A DNA stretch of 43,103 nucleotides from Candidatus Alistipes intestinigallinarum (GCA_019115745.1 DXDA01000037.1:1-43103), one strand, 5' to 3'. Positions 7,465-15,586 are shown, counted from the stretch's first letter. The notes: a model not told the origin generated them from the letters alone. Translations and numbers: made by a program.

Positions 7465-7495
7465 TTTGGAGATTCAAAAGAAGACGCTATCTTTG
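7465..7495 (+). promoter_or_regulatory. Promoter of tRNA-Glu
   Basis: TTTG (7465-7468), 19 bp, then TATCTTTG (7488-7495). The tRNA begins 19 nt later. Confidence 0.8.
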
Positions 7496-7513
7496 CACCA
7501 CAAAACGAAACGA

Positions 7514-7585
7514 GGTGGATTCATCTAAGGGTTAGGATACATGCCTCTCACGCATGACATAGGGGTTCGAATCCCCTATCCACTA
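7514..7585 (+). tRNA. tRNA-Glu (anticodon CUC)
   Basis: Acceptor stem GGTGGAT/ATCCACT closes with a terminal G-U. The anticodon stem CATGC/GCATG carries loop CTCTCAC, giving CUC. The T-arm is AGGGG-TTCGAAT-CCCCT. Discriminator A is at 7585. CCA is not encoded. A strong terminator follows within 10 nt. Confidence 0.95.
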
Positions 7586-7593
7586 CGAAGGAA

Positions 7594-7618
7594 GCGATCG
7601 GAAACGATCGCTTTTTTT
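7594..7618 (+). terminator. Terminator of tRNA-Glu
   Basis: Perfect 7-bp stem GCGATCG/CGATCGC with a GAAA tetraloop, followed by T7 (7612-7618). Confidence 0.9.
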
Positions 7619-7752
7619 GTTGGCTTCTTGGGGATGAGGTGAGGAAGGGTGGGACGTGAAACCGGCGAAGATCGGCTTGAGACGCCCGGGAGCGAGGGCG
7701 GAGTGGGGCGGAGTGGATGCGGTTTGGGATGCCCGGGAGCGCTCCGGAAAAT

Positions 7753-7784
7753 GCGACGGCCACCTTCGGAAAGGCGGCCGTCGC
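7753..7784 (-). terminator. Possible terminator of xerC-hpf
   Basis: Perfect 9-bp GC stem (7753-7761 with 7776-7784). On the minus strand only a short ATTTT follows. It lies 37 nt beyond the hpf stop codon and may terminate or stabilise that transcript. The rest of 7619-7820 holds nothing else that I recognise. Confidence 0.5.
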
Positions 7785-7820
7785 GGCATTGGTTAGTTAA
7801 GGTTAAAGGTTGGTGGGAGT

Positions 7821-8117
7821 CTATTTTTCGAGTTTCGACTTGAACTTGTCGAGTTGCCGTTTCAGGGCGTCGATGGCCTCGTCTACCGACTCCTCGAAGG
7901 CTTTCGACTGATGGCAGGCCACCAGGTCTTCGCCCGGCATGTGCAGCGTGATGGTTGCTATTTTATTTCCTTTTTCGTGGTCTTTATCGAGTTTGAGAAT
8001 GACTTCGGCGCCTGTCGATCGCTCCGCAAAGCGGTCCAACTTCGCCATCTTGGCATTCACGAATTCGATGAGCCGTTTGTCGGCATCGAATTTCACGGAT
8101 TGAATCTGTACGTTCAT
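7821..8117 (-). CDS. hpf: Ribosome hibernation promoting factor, short form
   Basis: The predicted protein has 98 residues with the HPF/RaiA beta-alpha-beta-beta-beta-alpha pattern: MNVQIQSVKFDADKRLIEFV, then KLDRF, VILKLDKDHEKGNKIATITLHMPG, and a final acidic-basic helix with AFEESVDEAIDALKRQLDKFK. It lacks the C-terminal dimerisation domain of long HPF, so it is the short type. It binds the decoding region of the 30S subunit in stationary phase to stop translation. It lies 22 nt after xerC, the gene pair often seen together in Bacteroidetes, and is probably expressed from the xerC promoter. The usual downstream tuf gene is absent here. Confidence 0.93.
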   Translation of the reverse strand: MNVQIQSVKFDADKRLIEFVNAKMAKLDRFAERSTGAEVILKLDKDHEKGNKIATITLHMPGEDLVACHQSKAFEESVDEAIDALKRQLDKFKSKLEK

Positions 8118-8139
8118 AGCCTTACAGTTTATAAAGTTA

Positions 8140-9042
8140 TCACTTGCCCTCCTTTTCGCGGGGGTGGGCCTTCGCGTAAGCCTCCCGGAGTCGTGCGATG
8201 CTGTTGTGCGTGTATACCTGCGTGGCCTGCAGCGAAGCGTGTCCCAGGAGTTCCTGGATTTCGCGCATGTCGGCGCCTCCGTTCAACAGGTGGGTAGCGA
8301 ACGTATGCCGGAGTACATGGGGACTTTTCTTGCCCTGTACGCCACCACGGTCGAGCTCCTCCTTCACGATGCGGTACACGGTGGTCCGGGAAATGCGTTT
8401 TCCTTTGTGAGTTAAAAATAGCGCTTTTTCCCCGGATTTGCAAATATTTTGCCTTTCAATTACACCGATGTAGTATAAAATCTTCTCGCGGGCAAACTCC
8501 AGAATCGGGACCAGGCGCTCCTTGTCGCCCTTGCCGCGGATGCGCAGCGAGGTGCAGTCGTCGCAGAAGTCGTCGCGGTTGATGCCGACGAGCTCCGCGA
8601 GCCGCAGCCCGCAGGTGTAGAAGAGCAGGATGATGAGTGAATTCCGCTCGCGCTCGAAATCCGGGGTGTCGAACACGCAGTCGCGGACAATTCCGTTCAT
8701 GCGGCTCTCGGGAACGAAGGCCGGGAGGCGCCGGGAGGTGCGGAGCGAGACGACGGGCTGTACGACGTTGCGCGGCACGACGCCGCGGCTGAGGAGCCAG
8801 CGGAAGAAGGAGCGCAGCGACGAGATCTCGCGGTTCATCGATGCGGCGCTGATGTGCCCGTGTTCAGTGCGGTAGAGGATCCACTCGCGGATATCTTCGG
8901 TGGCGATCCGTCGGAGCCCTTCGGGAGAGTCGTCGACCCCGAGCCACGCCAGGAACTGCTCCACATCGTGACGGTAGTTGCGGATCGTGAGCGGCGAATA
9001 GCGCCGTTCGGCTTCGAGGTATCGGATGAATTCGTTCAGCAT
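8140..9042 (-). CDS. xerC: Tyrosine recombinase XerC/XerD type
   Basis: The predicted protein of 300 residues has an N-terminal SAM-like core-binding domain (1-90) and a C-terminal catalytic domain. All six catalytic positions are visible: R147 (CGLRLAEL), K171 (RGKGDKER), H242 and R245 (PHVLRHTFATH), H268 (LLGHAS) and the nucleophile Y277 (TQVYTH). With a chromosomal context and hpf downstream it is most likely the housekeeping Xer recombinase resolving chromosome dimers at dif, rather than a phage or transposon integrase. XerC versus XerD cannot be decided without phylogeny. The ATG is only about 6 nt from the -7 box, so the mRNA may be leaderless. Confidence 0.9.
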   Translation of the reverse strand: MLNEFIRYLEAERRYSPLTIRNYRHDVEQFLAWLGVDDSPEGLRRIATEDIREWILYRTEHGHISAASMNREISSLRSFFRWLLSRGVVPRNVVQPVVSLRTSRRLPAFVPESRMNGIVRDCVFDTPDFERERNSLIILLFYTCGLRLAELVGINRDDFCDDCTSLRIRGKGDKERLVPILEFAREKILYYIGVIERQNICKSGEKALFLTHKGKRISRTTVYRIVKEELDRGGVQGKKSPHVLRHTFATHLLNGGADMREIQELLGHASLQATQVYTHNSIARLREAYAKAHPREKEGK

Positions 9043-9048
9043 GTAGGC

Positions 9049-9056
9049 AAATATAG
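9049..9056 (-). promoter_or_regulatory. -7 box of xerC-hpf
   Basis: TATATTTG on the minus strand (9056 to 9049) matches TAnnTTTG. Expected transcription start is about 9042-9044, on or next to the xerC ATG at 9042. No -33 element at the usual spacing is evident. Confidence 0.5.
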
Positions 9057-9067
9057 CGAAAAACCCC

Positions 9068-9075
9068 TATCTTTG
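9068..9075 (+). promoter_or_regulatory. -7 box of the flavin reductase-like gene
   Basis: TATCTTTG lies 20 nt before ATG 9096. It is 11 nt from the divergent xerC -7 box, so the two promoters overlap and could compete. Confidence 0.6.
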
Positions 9076-9095
9076 TATGCAAAGAGGCCGAAGTT

Positions 9096-9680
9096 ATGAA
9101 ACAGCGATGGAAACCCGGTACGGTGCTTTACCCGGTGCCGGCGGTATTGGTGAGTTGCGGGGCGACGCCCGAGGAGTACAATCTGCTGACCGTGGCGTGG
9201 ACCGGGACGGTCTGCACGAATCCGCCGATGTGCTCGATTTCGGTGCGGCCCGAGCGCCACTCCTACGGAATCATCCGCCGTACGGGGGAGTTCGTGATCA
9301 ACCTGACGACGCGCCGGCTGGCCCGGGCGACGGACTGGTGCGGGGTGCGTTCGGGGCGTGACTGCGACAAGTTTCGCGAAATGGGCCTGACGCCCGTGGC
9401 TTCGGAGGTGGTTGCGGCGCCGCTTGTCGCCGAGTCGCCCGTGAACATCGAGTGCCGGGTCCGCCAGGTGCTGCCGCTCGGGAGCCACGACCTCTTTATC
9501 GCCGAGGTGGTCGGGGTGCAGGTCGACGAGGAGCTGATCGATCCGGCAACGGGGCGTTTCTGTCTGGAGCGGGCCGACCCGATCGTCTACTCCCACGGGG
9601 AGTATTTCGCCCTGGGCGAAGCGCTGGGACATTTCGGCTGGTCGGTGCGGAAGCGGAAAAAGGGACCGAAGCATCGCTGA
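9096..9680 (+). CDS. Flavin reductase-like / FMN-binding split-barrel protein
   Basis: The predicted protein of 194 residues resembles the Flavin_Reduct (flavoredoxin-like) family. It has PVPAVLVSCG at the start, NLLTVAWTGTVCTNPPMCSISVRP (the FMN-binding strand-loop, interrupted by the conserved Cys and Pro pair), FVINLTTRRLARATDWCGVRSG, then the barrel strands NIECRVRQVLPLG and DLFIAEVVGVQVDE. It is likely a cytoplasmic FMN-dependent NAD(P)H oxidoreductase or electron carrier. The partner is unknown. The gene stands alone between its own promoter (9068) and terminator (9717). The basic tail (RKRKKGPKHR) may be a small extension. Confidence 0.88.
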   Translation: MKQRWKPGTVLYPVPAVLVSCGATPEEYNLLTVAWTGTVCTNPPMCSISVRPERHSYGIIRRTGEFVINLTTRRLARATDWCGVRSGRDCDKFREMGLTPVASEVVAAPLVAESPVNIECRVRQVLPLGSHDLFIAEVVGVQVDEELIDPATGRFCLERADPIVYSHGEYFALGEALGHFGWSVRKRKKGPKHR

Positions 9681-9716
9681 TCCGTCCGGTCCCGCTGCAA
9701 TCCGGGGATGGCTGGG

Positions 9717-9754
9717 CCGCCGCTGCCTCAAATTGAGACGGCGGTTGTTTTTTT
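9717..9754 (+). terminator. Terminator of the flavin reductase-like gene
   Basis: CCGCCG (9717-9722) pairs with CGGCGG (9739-9744), with an inner CTC/GAG stem. TTGTTTTTTT follows. Confidence 0.8.
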
Positions 9755-9790
9755 GAGACGATACCGCTCTTCCGGACTCCGGTTTTCCGC

Positions 9791-9798
9791 TATCTTTG
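9791..9798 (+). promoter_or_regulatory. -7 box of the GH130 gene
   Basis: TATCTTTG lies 48 nt before ATG 9846. It overlaps an alternative upstream reading frame, supporting the internal ATG as the start. No -33 match is visible. Confidence 0.6.
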
Positions 9799-9845
9799 CC
9801 TACGAAACCTCGAAGTTTCAAGGAAAACCAACCCATCATTCGAAC

Positions 9846-11042
9846 ATGAGAAAAATCGGAAATTTACTGTTTGGTCTGGCCGGAATGTTGCTTGTCGGGG
9901 GCGCCGTGCAGACGGTTTCGGCCCAGGAGGGACGGGAGAACCCCCTTCCGGAGTGGGCGTTGGGCGGCTTCGTGCGGCCTGCCGGGGTGAATCCCGTCAT
10001 CAGTCCCGACCCGGAGGTGCGTTTTTTCTGCCCGATGCGCCGGGATTCGGTCGGGTGGAAGGAGAGCGACACGTTCAATCCCGCGGCGGTGGTCAAGGGG
10101 GACCGGATCTGCGTGCTCTACCGCGCCGAGGACAACTCGGCCACGGGAATCGGCAAGCGGACCTCCCGGATCGGACTGGCCGAGAGCCGGGACGGTGTGA
10201 CGATGGAGTTCCGCCACGACCCGGTGCTCTACCCCTGCGAGGATGAGATGAAGGCCTACGACTGGCCGGGAGGGTGCGAGGACCCGCGGGTCGCCATGAC
10301 CGAAGAGGGCACCTACGTGATGTTCTATACGTCGTGGAACCGGCAGATCCCGCGGCTTTCGGTGGCCACGTCGCGTGACCTGATCCACTGGACGAAACAC
10401 GGACCGGCCTTTGCGAAGGCCTACGGGGGGCGCTTCCGGGATCTGAAGAGCAAATCGGCGTCGATCGTGACGAAGGTGGTCGGGGACCGGCTCGTCATCA
10501 CGCGCGTGCGCGGGAAATACATGATGTACTGGGGCGAGCGGATGATCAACATCGCCACGTCGGACAACCTCATCGACTGGACGCCGGAGCTGGACGAATC
10601 CGGAAACCTCAAGGGGGTGGTCTTCCCGCGTGAAGGCTACTTCGACAGCGCCCTGACCGAATGCGGGCCTCCGGCCGTGCTGACCGACCGGGGGATCGTG
10701 CTGCTGTACAACGGCCAGAACCGGCTTCGGGAGGGGCGTGACCGGCGTTATCCGCCTCGAACCTACTCGGCGGGTCAGATTCTCTTCGATGCGCAGGAGC
10801 CCGGGAGGGTGTTGGACCGGCTCGACGTACCGTTCTTCCGTCCGGTGGACGCCTTCGAGAAGAGCGGGCAGTACAAGGACGGAACGGTCTTTATCGAAGG
10901 GCTGGTCTATTTCCGCTCGAAGTGGTACCTTTATTATGGATGTGCCGATTCGCGGGTCGGGGTTGCCGTATACGATCCGTCGCGGCGGACGCCGGGGGAT
11001 TCCGTGCCGGAGGTTCCGCGCGAGGATTCCGCGGCCCGGTAG
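9846..11042 (+). CDS. Secreted GH130 family mannoside hydrolase/phosphorylase
   Basis: The predicted protein has 398 residues. It has an N-terminal signal peptide ending VSA (1-26) and then a five-bladed beta-propeller fold. GH130 hallmarks are DTFNPAAVVKGDRICVLYRA (75-94) followed by ED (95-96), GGCEDPRV (142-149) and a terminal YYGCADSRVGVA blade. GH130 enzymes act on beta-linked mannosides, by phosphorolysis or hydrolysis. Export to the periplasm favours a hydrolase, because phosphorylases usually work in the cytoplasm, but I cannot see the phosphate-binding residues clearly. It stands alone with its own promoter and terminator, 9 kb from the PUL, so a shared role with the GH92 mannosidase is only a possibility. 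Confidence 0.9.
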   Translation: MRKIGNLLFGLAGMLLVGGAVQTVSAQEGRENPLPEWALGGFVRPAGVNPVISPDPEVRFFCPMRRDSVGWKESDTFNPAAVVKGDRICVLYRAEDNSATGIGKRTSRIGLAESRDGVTMEFRHDPVLYPCEDEMKAYDWPGGCEDPRVAMTEEGTYVMFYTSWNRQIPRLSVATSRDLIHWTKHGPAFAKAYGGRFRDLKSKSASIVTKVVGDRLVITRVRGKYMMYWGERMINIATSDNLIDWTPELDESGNLKGVVFPREGYFDSALTECGPPAVLTDRGIVLLYNGQNRLREGRDRRYPPRTYSAGQILFDAQEPGRVLDRLDVPFFRPVDAFEKSGQYKDGTVFIEGLVYFRSKWYLYYGCADSRVGVAVYDPSRRTPGDSVPEVPREDSAAR

Positions 11043-11061
11043 CCGGGGCGGCGGTTTTGGC

Positions 11062-11101
11062 GGGGGTGCCGTTCGCAGGAACGGTACCCCCGTTCTTTTT
11101 T
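11062..11101 (+). terminator. Terminator of the GH130 gene
   Basis: GGGGGT-CCGTT pairs with AACGG-ACCCCC (11062-11075 with 11079-11091). GTTCTTTTTT follows. Confidence 0.9.
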
Positions 11102-11127
11102 GAGGATGGAGGGGATTCGGACGAAGG

Positions 11128-11186
11128 CAGACCGAAGGCAGACCGGGGGCAGACCGGGGGCAGACCGGGGACAGACCGGGGACAGG
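11128..11186 (+). repeat. 11-bp tandem repeat (five units)
   Basis: Five uninterrupted copies of CAGACCGGGGG and variants start at 11128, 11139, 11150, 11161 and 11172, with a partial sixth unit. The array lies between the GH130 terminator and the promoter of the SPFH operon and is not coding. Confidence 0.9.
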
Positions 11187-11230
11187 ATGCATAAAATCAC
11201 GAAAAGGTCGTAAATATTTGCTTTTCAGGC

Positions 11231-11260
11231 TTGTTTATTCGTAAATTTTTCGTATATTTG
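11231..11260 (+). promoter_or_regulatory. Promoter of the SPFH-bactofilin-like operon
   Basis: TTG (11231-11233), 19 bp, then TATATTTG (11253-11260), within an AT-rich island. The first ATG lies at 11295. It is the only such promoter I find for the six genes 11295-18509. Confidence 0.8.
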
Positions 11261-11294
11261 ACCAATTGTGAACCTTTAACTCATCTCTCCGCAT

Positions 11295-12587
11295 ATGGCA
11301 ATCATTGACCTTGTCCGATGGGCGCCTCAAGAGGGCGAAACGATCTTCGCCTGGCGTTTCCCGCATACGAATCTGAGTACCTACACCCAGTTGATCGTCC
11401 AGGAGTCTCAGGAGGCGGTCCTCTTCTCCAAGGGGCAGATCATGGGCAAGTTCGGCCCCGGCAAACATACGCTCAACACGGAAAACCTGCCTGTTCTGCG
11501 GTCGTTGTACGGGATTCCGTTCGGCGGCCGGAACCCGTTTACGGCCGAAGTGTGGTTCGTCAACCGGATTCAGACCTTCAGCATCGACTGGTCCATCGAC
11601 CGGATGGCGATCCACGATGCGGACTACAACACGCAGTTGCCGCTGACGGCCTCCGGACAGTACGGCCTGGTGGTCTCCGATGCCGAGAAGTTCCTCGTGA
11701 AGATCGTCGGCACGCGGAGCGAATTCACCCAGCGCGACCTCACGGAGCAGTTTACGGGCGAGTTCACCACCAAGACCAAGTCGACCATCCTGCAGTACAT
11801 GCTGAAACATCGGGTGGGCTTCAAGCAGATCTCGGCCTACCTGGACATGATCTCCGAGTACCTGAAGAGTGCCATGAACCCCTTCTGGGCCGATCTGGGG
11901 CTGCAGTTGACGAAGTTCTACGTGAGTACGATCGAGATCGACGACTCCACGCCCGACGGACGTCGCGTGAAGGAGGCGATCGCGCAGCAGGCGGCCATGT
12001 CGATCACGGGCCATACCTGGCAGCAGGAGCAGATGTTCGATACGGCGAAGTCGGCCATCGGCGGTCTGGGCGACAATTCGGGCGGGCTGCTGGGCGGGCT
12101 GCTGGCCGTGAACATGATGGGCGGTCTGGGCGGCGGAAACGTCGCCGGGGTGATGCAGCCGCAATACAACCAGCCGACCTTCGGCGGGCCGGGGGCGGCA
12201 ACTCCGGGTCCCGCGGTTCCGGGAAACCCGATGGGCGGCGCTGTGCCGGGCGGAGAGCAGCAGGTGAAGATGGTCTACTGCTCGAACTGCGCGAAGAAGT
12301 TCCCGAGCAACATGCGCTTCTGCCCCCATTGCGGCGATCCCTACAATCCCTGCCCGCACTGCGGAACGGATAACGACCAGAACGCCAAACGGTGCGTGAG
12401 CTGCGGCGCCTACCTGCAGAGCGGGGCGGGCGTCTGCCCGAACTGCAACGCGCCGCTGGCTCCCGGTAGCTCCTTCTGCGGGCATTGCGGCTATCAGGTT
12501 GTCGCTTCGGGGGATGTCTGCAGCCGGTGCGGGGCGACGCTTCCGCCTTCGGTCAAGTTCTGCCCCCGCTGCGGAAACAAACGTTGA
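11295..12587 (+). CDS. SPFH-domain protein with four C-terminal zinc ribbons (YdjI-like)
   Basis: The predicted protein of 430 residues has three parts. Residues 1-250 form an SPFH/band-7-like domain of the YdjI type: WRFPHTNLSTYTQLIVQESQ, a GPGKHTL turn, NPFTAEVWFVN, and a predicted helix rich in AQQAAMS. A Gly-rich linker covers about 255-325. Residues 329-430 carry eight CxxC motifs (CSNC, CPHC, CPHC, CVSC, CPNC, CGHC, CSRC, CPRC), enough for four double-Cys zinc ribbons. There is no N-terminal TM helix, unlike flotillins. The Bacillus homologue YdjI is linked to membrane recruitment of the PspA-like YdjF. Here I infer a membrane-associated oligomeric scaffold with a protein- or nucleic-acid-binding tail. 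It is first in a six-gene operon, and the next gene follows after 20 nt. Confidence 0.88.
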   Translation: MAIIDLVRWAPQEGETIFAWRFPHTNLSTYTQLIVQESQEAVLFSKGQIMGKFGPGKHTLNTENLPVLRSLYGIPFGGRNPFTAEVWFVNRIQTFSIDWSIDRMAIHDADYNTQLPLTASGQYGLVVSDAEKFLVKIVGTRSEFTQRDLTEQFTGEFTTKTKSTILQYMLKHRVGFKQISAYLDMISEYLKSAMNPFWADLGLQLTKFYVSTIEIDDSTPDGRRVKEAIAQQAAMSITGHTWQQEQMFDTAKSAIGGLGDNSGGLLGGLLAVNMMGGLGGGNVAGVMQPQYNQPTFGGPGAATPGPAVPGNPMGGAVPGGEQQVKMVYCSNCAKKFPSNMRFCPHCGDPYNPCPHCGTDNDQNAKRCVSCGAYLQSGAGVCPNCNAPLAPGSSFCGHCGYQVVASGDVCSRCGATLPPSVKFCPRCGNKR

Positions 12588-12607
12588 ACCTCAGAAAATC
12601 CCGAACC

Positions 12608-13312
12608 ATGCAAAAAACACTCTCCTGGATCGCCCTGGTGGGCGGTGAAATCGTCATTTTCGCAGCGTTCCGCCTGTGGGGCGGGGGGCTTCTGCCCGAA
12701 ATCCGGACCCTGAACACGGTCGTCTCGATGATCGTGCTGGCGCTGTTTTTCGTCGACATCCTGCTCCCGTGGGTCGACTGGAGCGACCGCAGCGGAAAAC
12801 GACTCGGGGCACTCGGCCTGCGGTGGGTCGCCACGGGCCTTTACGCCCTGGGGGCCATCGCCGTCATGCTGCTCTGCAACGTGCCCTTCGATACGCCGTT
12901 CCCGAGCCAGTTGCTGATCCACGGCATCCTGCTGCTGGGGTTGGTGCTCGGCTTCTCGGCGGTTGTCGGGGCCTCGGCCAAGGTGGGGTCGGTCCACGCC
13001 CGGGAGGAGCAGTTGCGCTCCGGACTCGACGACCTGAAACGCCGCGCCCGGCAGTTGCAGCGAGCCGCCGGGGAGATTCCCGACCTCCCGGCTGCCGATC
13101 GGAGCCGGATCGACGCCCTGGCGGGTGAGCTCCGCTTCGTGGCGCCCTGCCGCACGGCGGAGGCCGCAGCACTCGAAAAGGAGTTCGGCGAGGCGCTCCA
13201 GAACCTCGAATTCGCACTCCCGGCCCACGCCGTGAACCGCGGGGCGGTCGAATCGGCCCTGGCCCGGGCCGAAAGCCTCTGCGCGGAACGAAAAACGCTC
13301 TACACCAATTAA
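12608..13312 (+). CDS. Four-TM protein with cytoplasmic helical tail
   Basis: The predicted protein has 234 residues and I do not recognise a family. Hydrophobic segments at about 6-24, 35-57, 70-90 and 101-123 look like four TM helices, with short charged loops (DWSDRSGKR after TM2). Residues 128-234 are a soluble, Ala/Arg/Glu-rich helical tail with heptad-like spacing (LDDLKRRARQLQRAAGE). With an even helix number, both ends probably face the cytoplasm. The longer frame opening at 12485 overlaps the zinc ribbons in another frame and is rejected in favour of ATG 12608. It is the second gene of the operon, 15 nt before the next, and could be the membrane anchor for the SPFH and coiled-coil partners. 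Confidence 0.8.
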   Translation: MQKTLSWIALVGGEIVIFAAFRLWGGGLLPEIRTLNTVVSMIVLALFFVDILLPWVDWSDRSGKRLGALGLRWVATGLYALGAIAVMLLCNVPFDTPFPSQLLIHGILLLGLVLGFSAVVGASAKVGSVHAREEQLRSGLDDLKRRARQLQRAAGEIPDLPAADRSRIDALAGELRFVAPCRTAEAAALEKEFGEALQNLEFALPAHAVNRGAVESALARAESLCAERKTLYTN

Positions 13313-13327
13313 CCCAACCTAATAACC

Positions 13328-15574
13328 ATGAAAGGAAAAATTTTCCCTGAATCCACGAATAGTTATCAGGATCAGGCCAAGATCCTGTTCAACTATTATC
13401 AGCAGGCTGCTGAAAAGATTGTCGCGGAAGAGGAGCGCATCGAGAAGGAGATTGCGGTCCTGGAGGAAGAGAAGGTCCAGCTCGAAAAGGAGATTGGCGG
13501 ACTGTGGTGGTGGTTTTTGACGATCATTTTGTTTTTTGTCTACTTCATCAAGAAGAACGCTCTGCAGAAGCGGATCACGGAGATCGATTGCCGGATCGCC
13601 GGGTTCCGGCGGCAGCACGCCGAGATCTTCCGGGATTACAAGGTGACCAAACTCGGCGTGGTCTATGTCCCGGTTGCGGACCAGATCAAATACGAGGATC
13701 GGAGCTTCATTGTCGATTATACGGGCAAAGTCCCCGAATCGGAGGTTACGCTGCAGTTGTCGCGTCAGAACGACCTGCTGATCGAGACCATCGGACGCCT
13801 TGAGAAACTCTCGTCCGAGGCGCCGATCGTCGAGAGTTCGCAGGAGACCGAGGCCGTCGGGACGGAGGACTATTCGACCTCGATCCAGCAGATCAACCAG
13901 CACGATTACCTGGGGAATCTGGAGCGTTCGCTGCGGACGATCTCCTACTGCATGGACGACCTCGATACGACGTCGGTGTCGCTGCCGCTGGTCGCCGACC
14001 AGAGCGACTACCTGCGGTTCCTCAACGAATACGCCACGCGGGAGCTGCCCGAGCGTGCGGCCGTGATTCCGGTCTTCAACAAGGAGCGCTACACCGAGAG
14101 CGTCGAGAAGTTCCAGGAGCTGAACCGGCTCAAGGATTCGCTCTCGACCAAGACCCAGCAGTTCGAGGATGTGCTCAAGTCGCTCATGTCCACGATTGCG
14201 AACTCGGTGCAGGCGATTTCGGCCCTGAAGGTGGCGTCGGTGGACAAGGTGGTCCTGGAGTCGAACAAGATCCTCTACCAGATCCTGAAGGCGCCCTACA
14301 ACCACTACTCGCCGATGCTGGAGTTCGAGGAGATCGAGCGCATCCGCAACGAGCAGTTCGATTACAGCGAGGATGTACAGAACTACGTGCCGTTCAAGCT
14401 GCGGCAGAGTTCGCGGGTGCGGTTCAATCTGGTGACGGGGCTCTGGACCTCGGAGGACGGAAACACGACCAACACCCCCTTCGGCGTGCACCAGCTCTAT
14501 GAGGAGATCGTGGCCCCGGTGGTCCAGAACCTGATGACGGAGAACCGGATCGAGCGCCTGAAGATCTACAACCACATCAAGGACCAGAAACTCGACTACC
14601 TGAACAAGTGGCATCAGGATACCGACGCCTTCTACCGGGCGAACCGGGCCGAGAGCGCCGACATCATCAACTTGATGCAGGAGAGCCTGCGCGAGTATGT
14701 GGCGGCCTACAATACGCTGATCTCCCTGCAGCGGACCGAGGACAGCATGGTGCAGTCGAACGGCGAACTGGACTCCACGGTGGTGGATGTGGTCGACAAT
14801 ACGGCCGAGACCCTCGCGGCCTTCGAGTTGCAGTCGCAGGAGTTCCAGAAGACGCAGGCCAGCTTCGAGGAGTACATGGAGCGTCTGAAGGACGATATCG
14901 ACCAGAAAGCCGAGAAGTTCGGGTATATCGAGTATTACGACGCGAAGCTGCGTGACGGCTATTCGCACGAGGCGGCCGTTGCGTCGAAAGAGATTCACGC
15001 CCTGGACGAGCGCCGCAAGTCGCTGGCTACGGTGAATCCGCTCTTTGCCAAGACGACGGAGCTGCCTCCACAGCCGAATGTCGAGGCCATCACGTTCGAG
15101 CACATCTCGCTGAACCTGCCGGTGATCGCCAAGGCGGCGCTGGAGGATCTCGATGCCGATCCGGAGGAGCAGGAGGAGCAGGAGGAGCAGGAGGATGTGC
15201 AGCCTGAGGCTCCGGGCGTAGCGACGCTTTCGGAGGCGGGCCCGGCCTCCGCAGAGGAGGATGACGGGGATGAAGAGCTGGACGAGGAGTACGAAGACGA
15301 CGGTGCCGGGGATGAAGAGGATGTCGACGAGGAGGATGAAGGCGAAGAAGGGGACGATGAGGATGAAGGGGACGAGGAAGACGGGGAGGACGAAGAGGAG
15401 GATGAAGAGGATGATGAGGAGCCGTTGACGCGCGAGGACCTGGAGGCGATGAGCGACGAGGAGCTGATGGGTATCCTGGACTACCTCGAAATGGAGTACG
15501 CGGCGGATCCTTTCGATCGGGAGGAGGCTATCGCGGCAATCCTGGAGGTGCAGAACGAATCCGATAACGCATAA
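13328..15574 (+). CDS. Large coiled-coil membrane protein with acidic tail
   Basis: The predicted protein has 748 residues and no family that I recognise. Residues 25-56 are a charged coiled coil (EEERIEKEIAVLEEEK). Residues 59-75 are a single TM segment starting with three Trp. A second short coiled coil follows, then a long soluble helical region to about 600 with several heptad stretches. Residues 605-698 are an extreme Asp/Glu tract (63% or more acidic in its core from 643). The last 45 residues (LTREDLEAMSDEELMGILDY and onward to AIAAILEVQ) look like a small SAP/HeH/LEM-type helical module. It is third in the operon. The tail could bind basic proteins, divalent metal or a nucleoid partner, which is only inference. 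The GAG/GAT-rich DNA at 15160-15420 is prone to slippage, but the frame is intact. Confidence 0.85.
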   Translation: MKGKIFPESTNSYQDQAKILFNYYQQAAEKIVAEEERIEKEIAVLEEEKVQLEKEIGGLWWWFLTIILFFVYFIKKNALQKRITEIDCRIAGFRRQHAEIFRDYKVTKLGVVYVPVADQIKYEDRSFIVDYTGKVPESEVTLQLSRQNDLLIETIGRLEKLSSEAPIVESSQETEAVGTEDYSTSIQQINQHDYLGNLERSLRTISYCMDDLDTTSVSLPLVADQSDYLRFLNEYATRELPERAAVIPVFNKERYTESVEKFQELNRLKDSLSTKTQQFEDVLKSLMSTIANSVQAISALKVASVDKVVLESNKILYQILKAPYNHYSPMLEFEEIERIRNEQFDYSEDVQNYVPFKLRQSSRVRFNLVTGLWTSEDGNTTNTPFGVHQLYEEIVAPVVQNLMTENRIERLKIYNHIKDQKLDYLNKWHQDTDAFYRANRAESADIINLMQESLREYVAAYNTLISLQRTEDSMVQSNGELDSTVVDVVDNTAETLAAFELQSQEFQKTQASFEEYMERLKDDIDQKAEKFGYIEYYDAKLRDGYSHEAAVASKEIHALDERRKSLATVNPLFAKTTELPPQPNVEAITFEHISLNLPVIAKAALEDLDADPEEQEEQEEQEDVQPEAPGVATLSEAGPASAEEDDGDEELDEEYEDDGAGDEEDVDEEDEGEEGDDEDEGDEEDGEDEEEDEEDDEEPLTREDLEAMSDEELMGILDYLEMEYAADPFDREEAIAAILEVQNESDNA

Positions 15575-15586
15575 AACCGACTTCCT

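Noticed and set aside
8140..9042. The tyrosine recombinase as a mobile-element integrase
   Set aside because: No attachment-site repeats, no mobility genes and no tRNA-end duplication are seen, and the xerC-hpf pair is a known chromosomal arrangement in this phylum.
11128..11186. The 11-bp array as a CRISPR
   Set aside because: The units are contiguous with no spacers, far too short, and there are no cas genes in the window.
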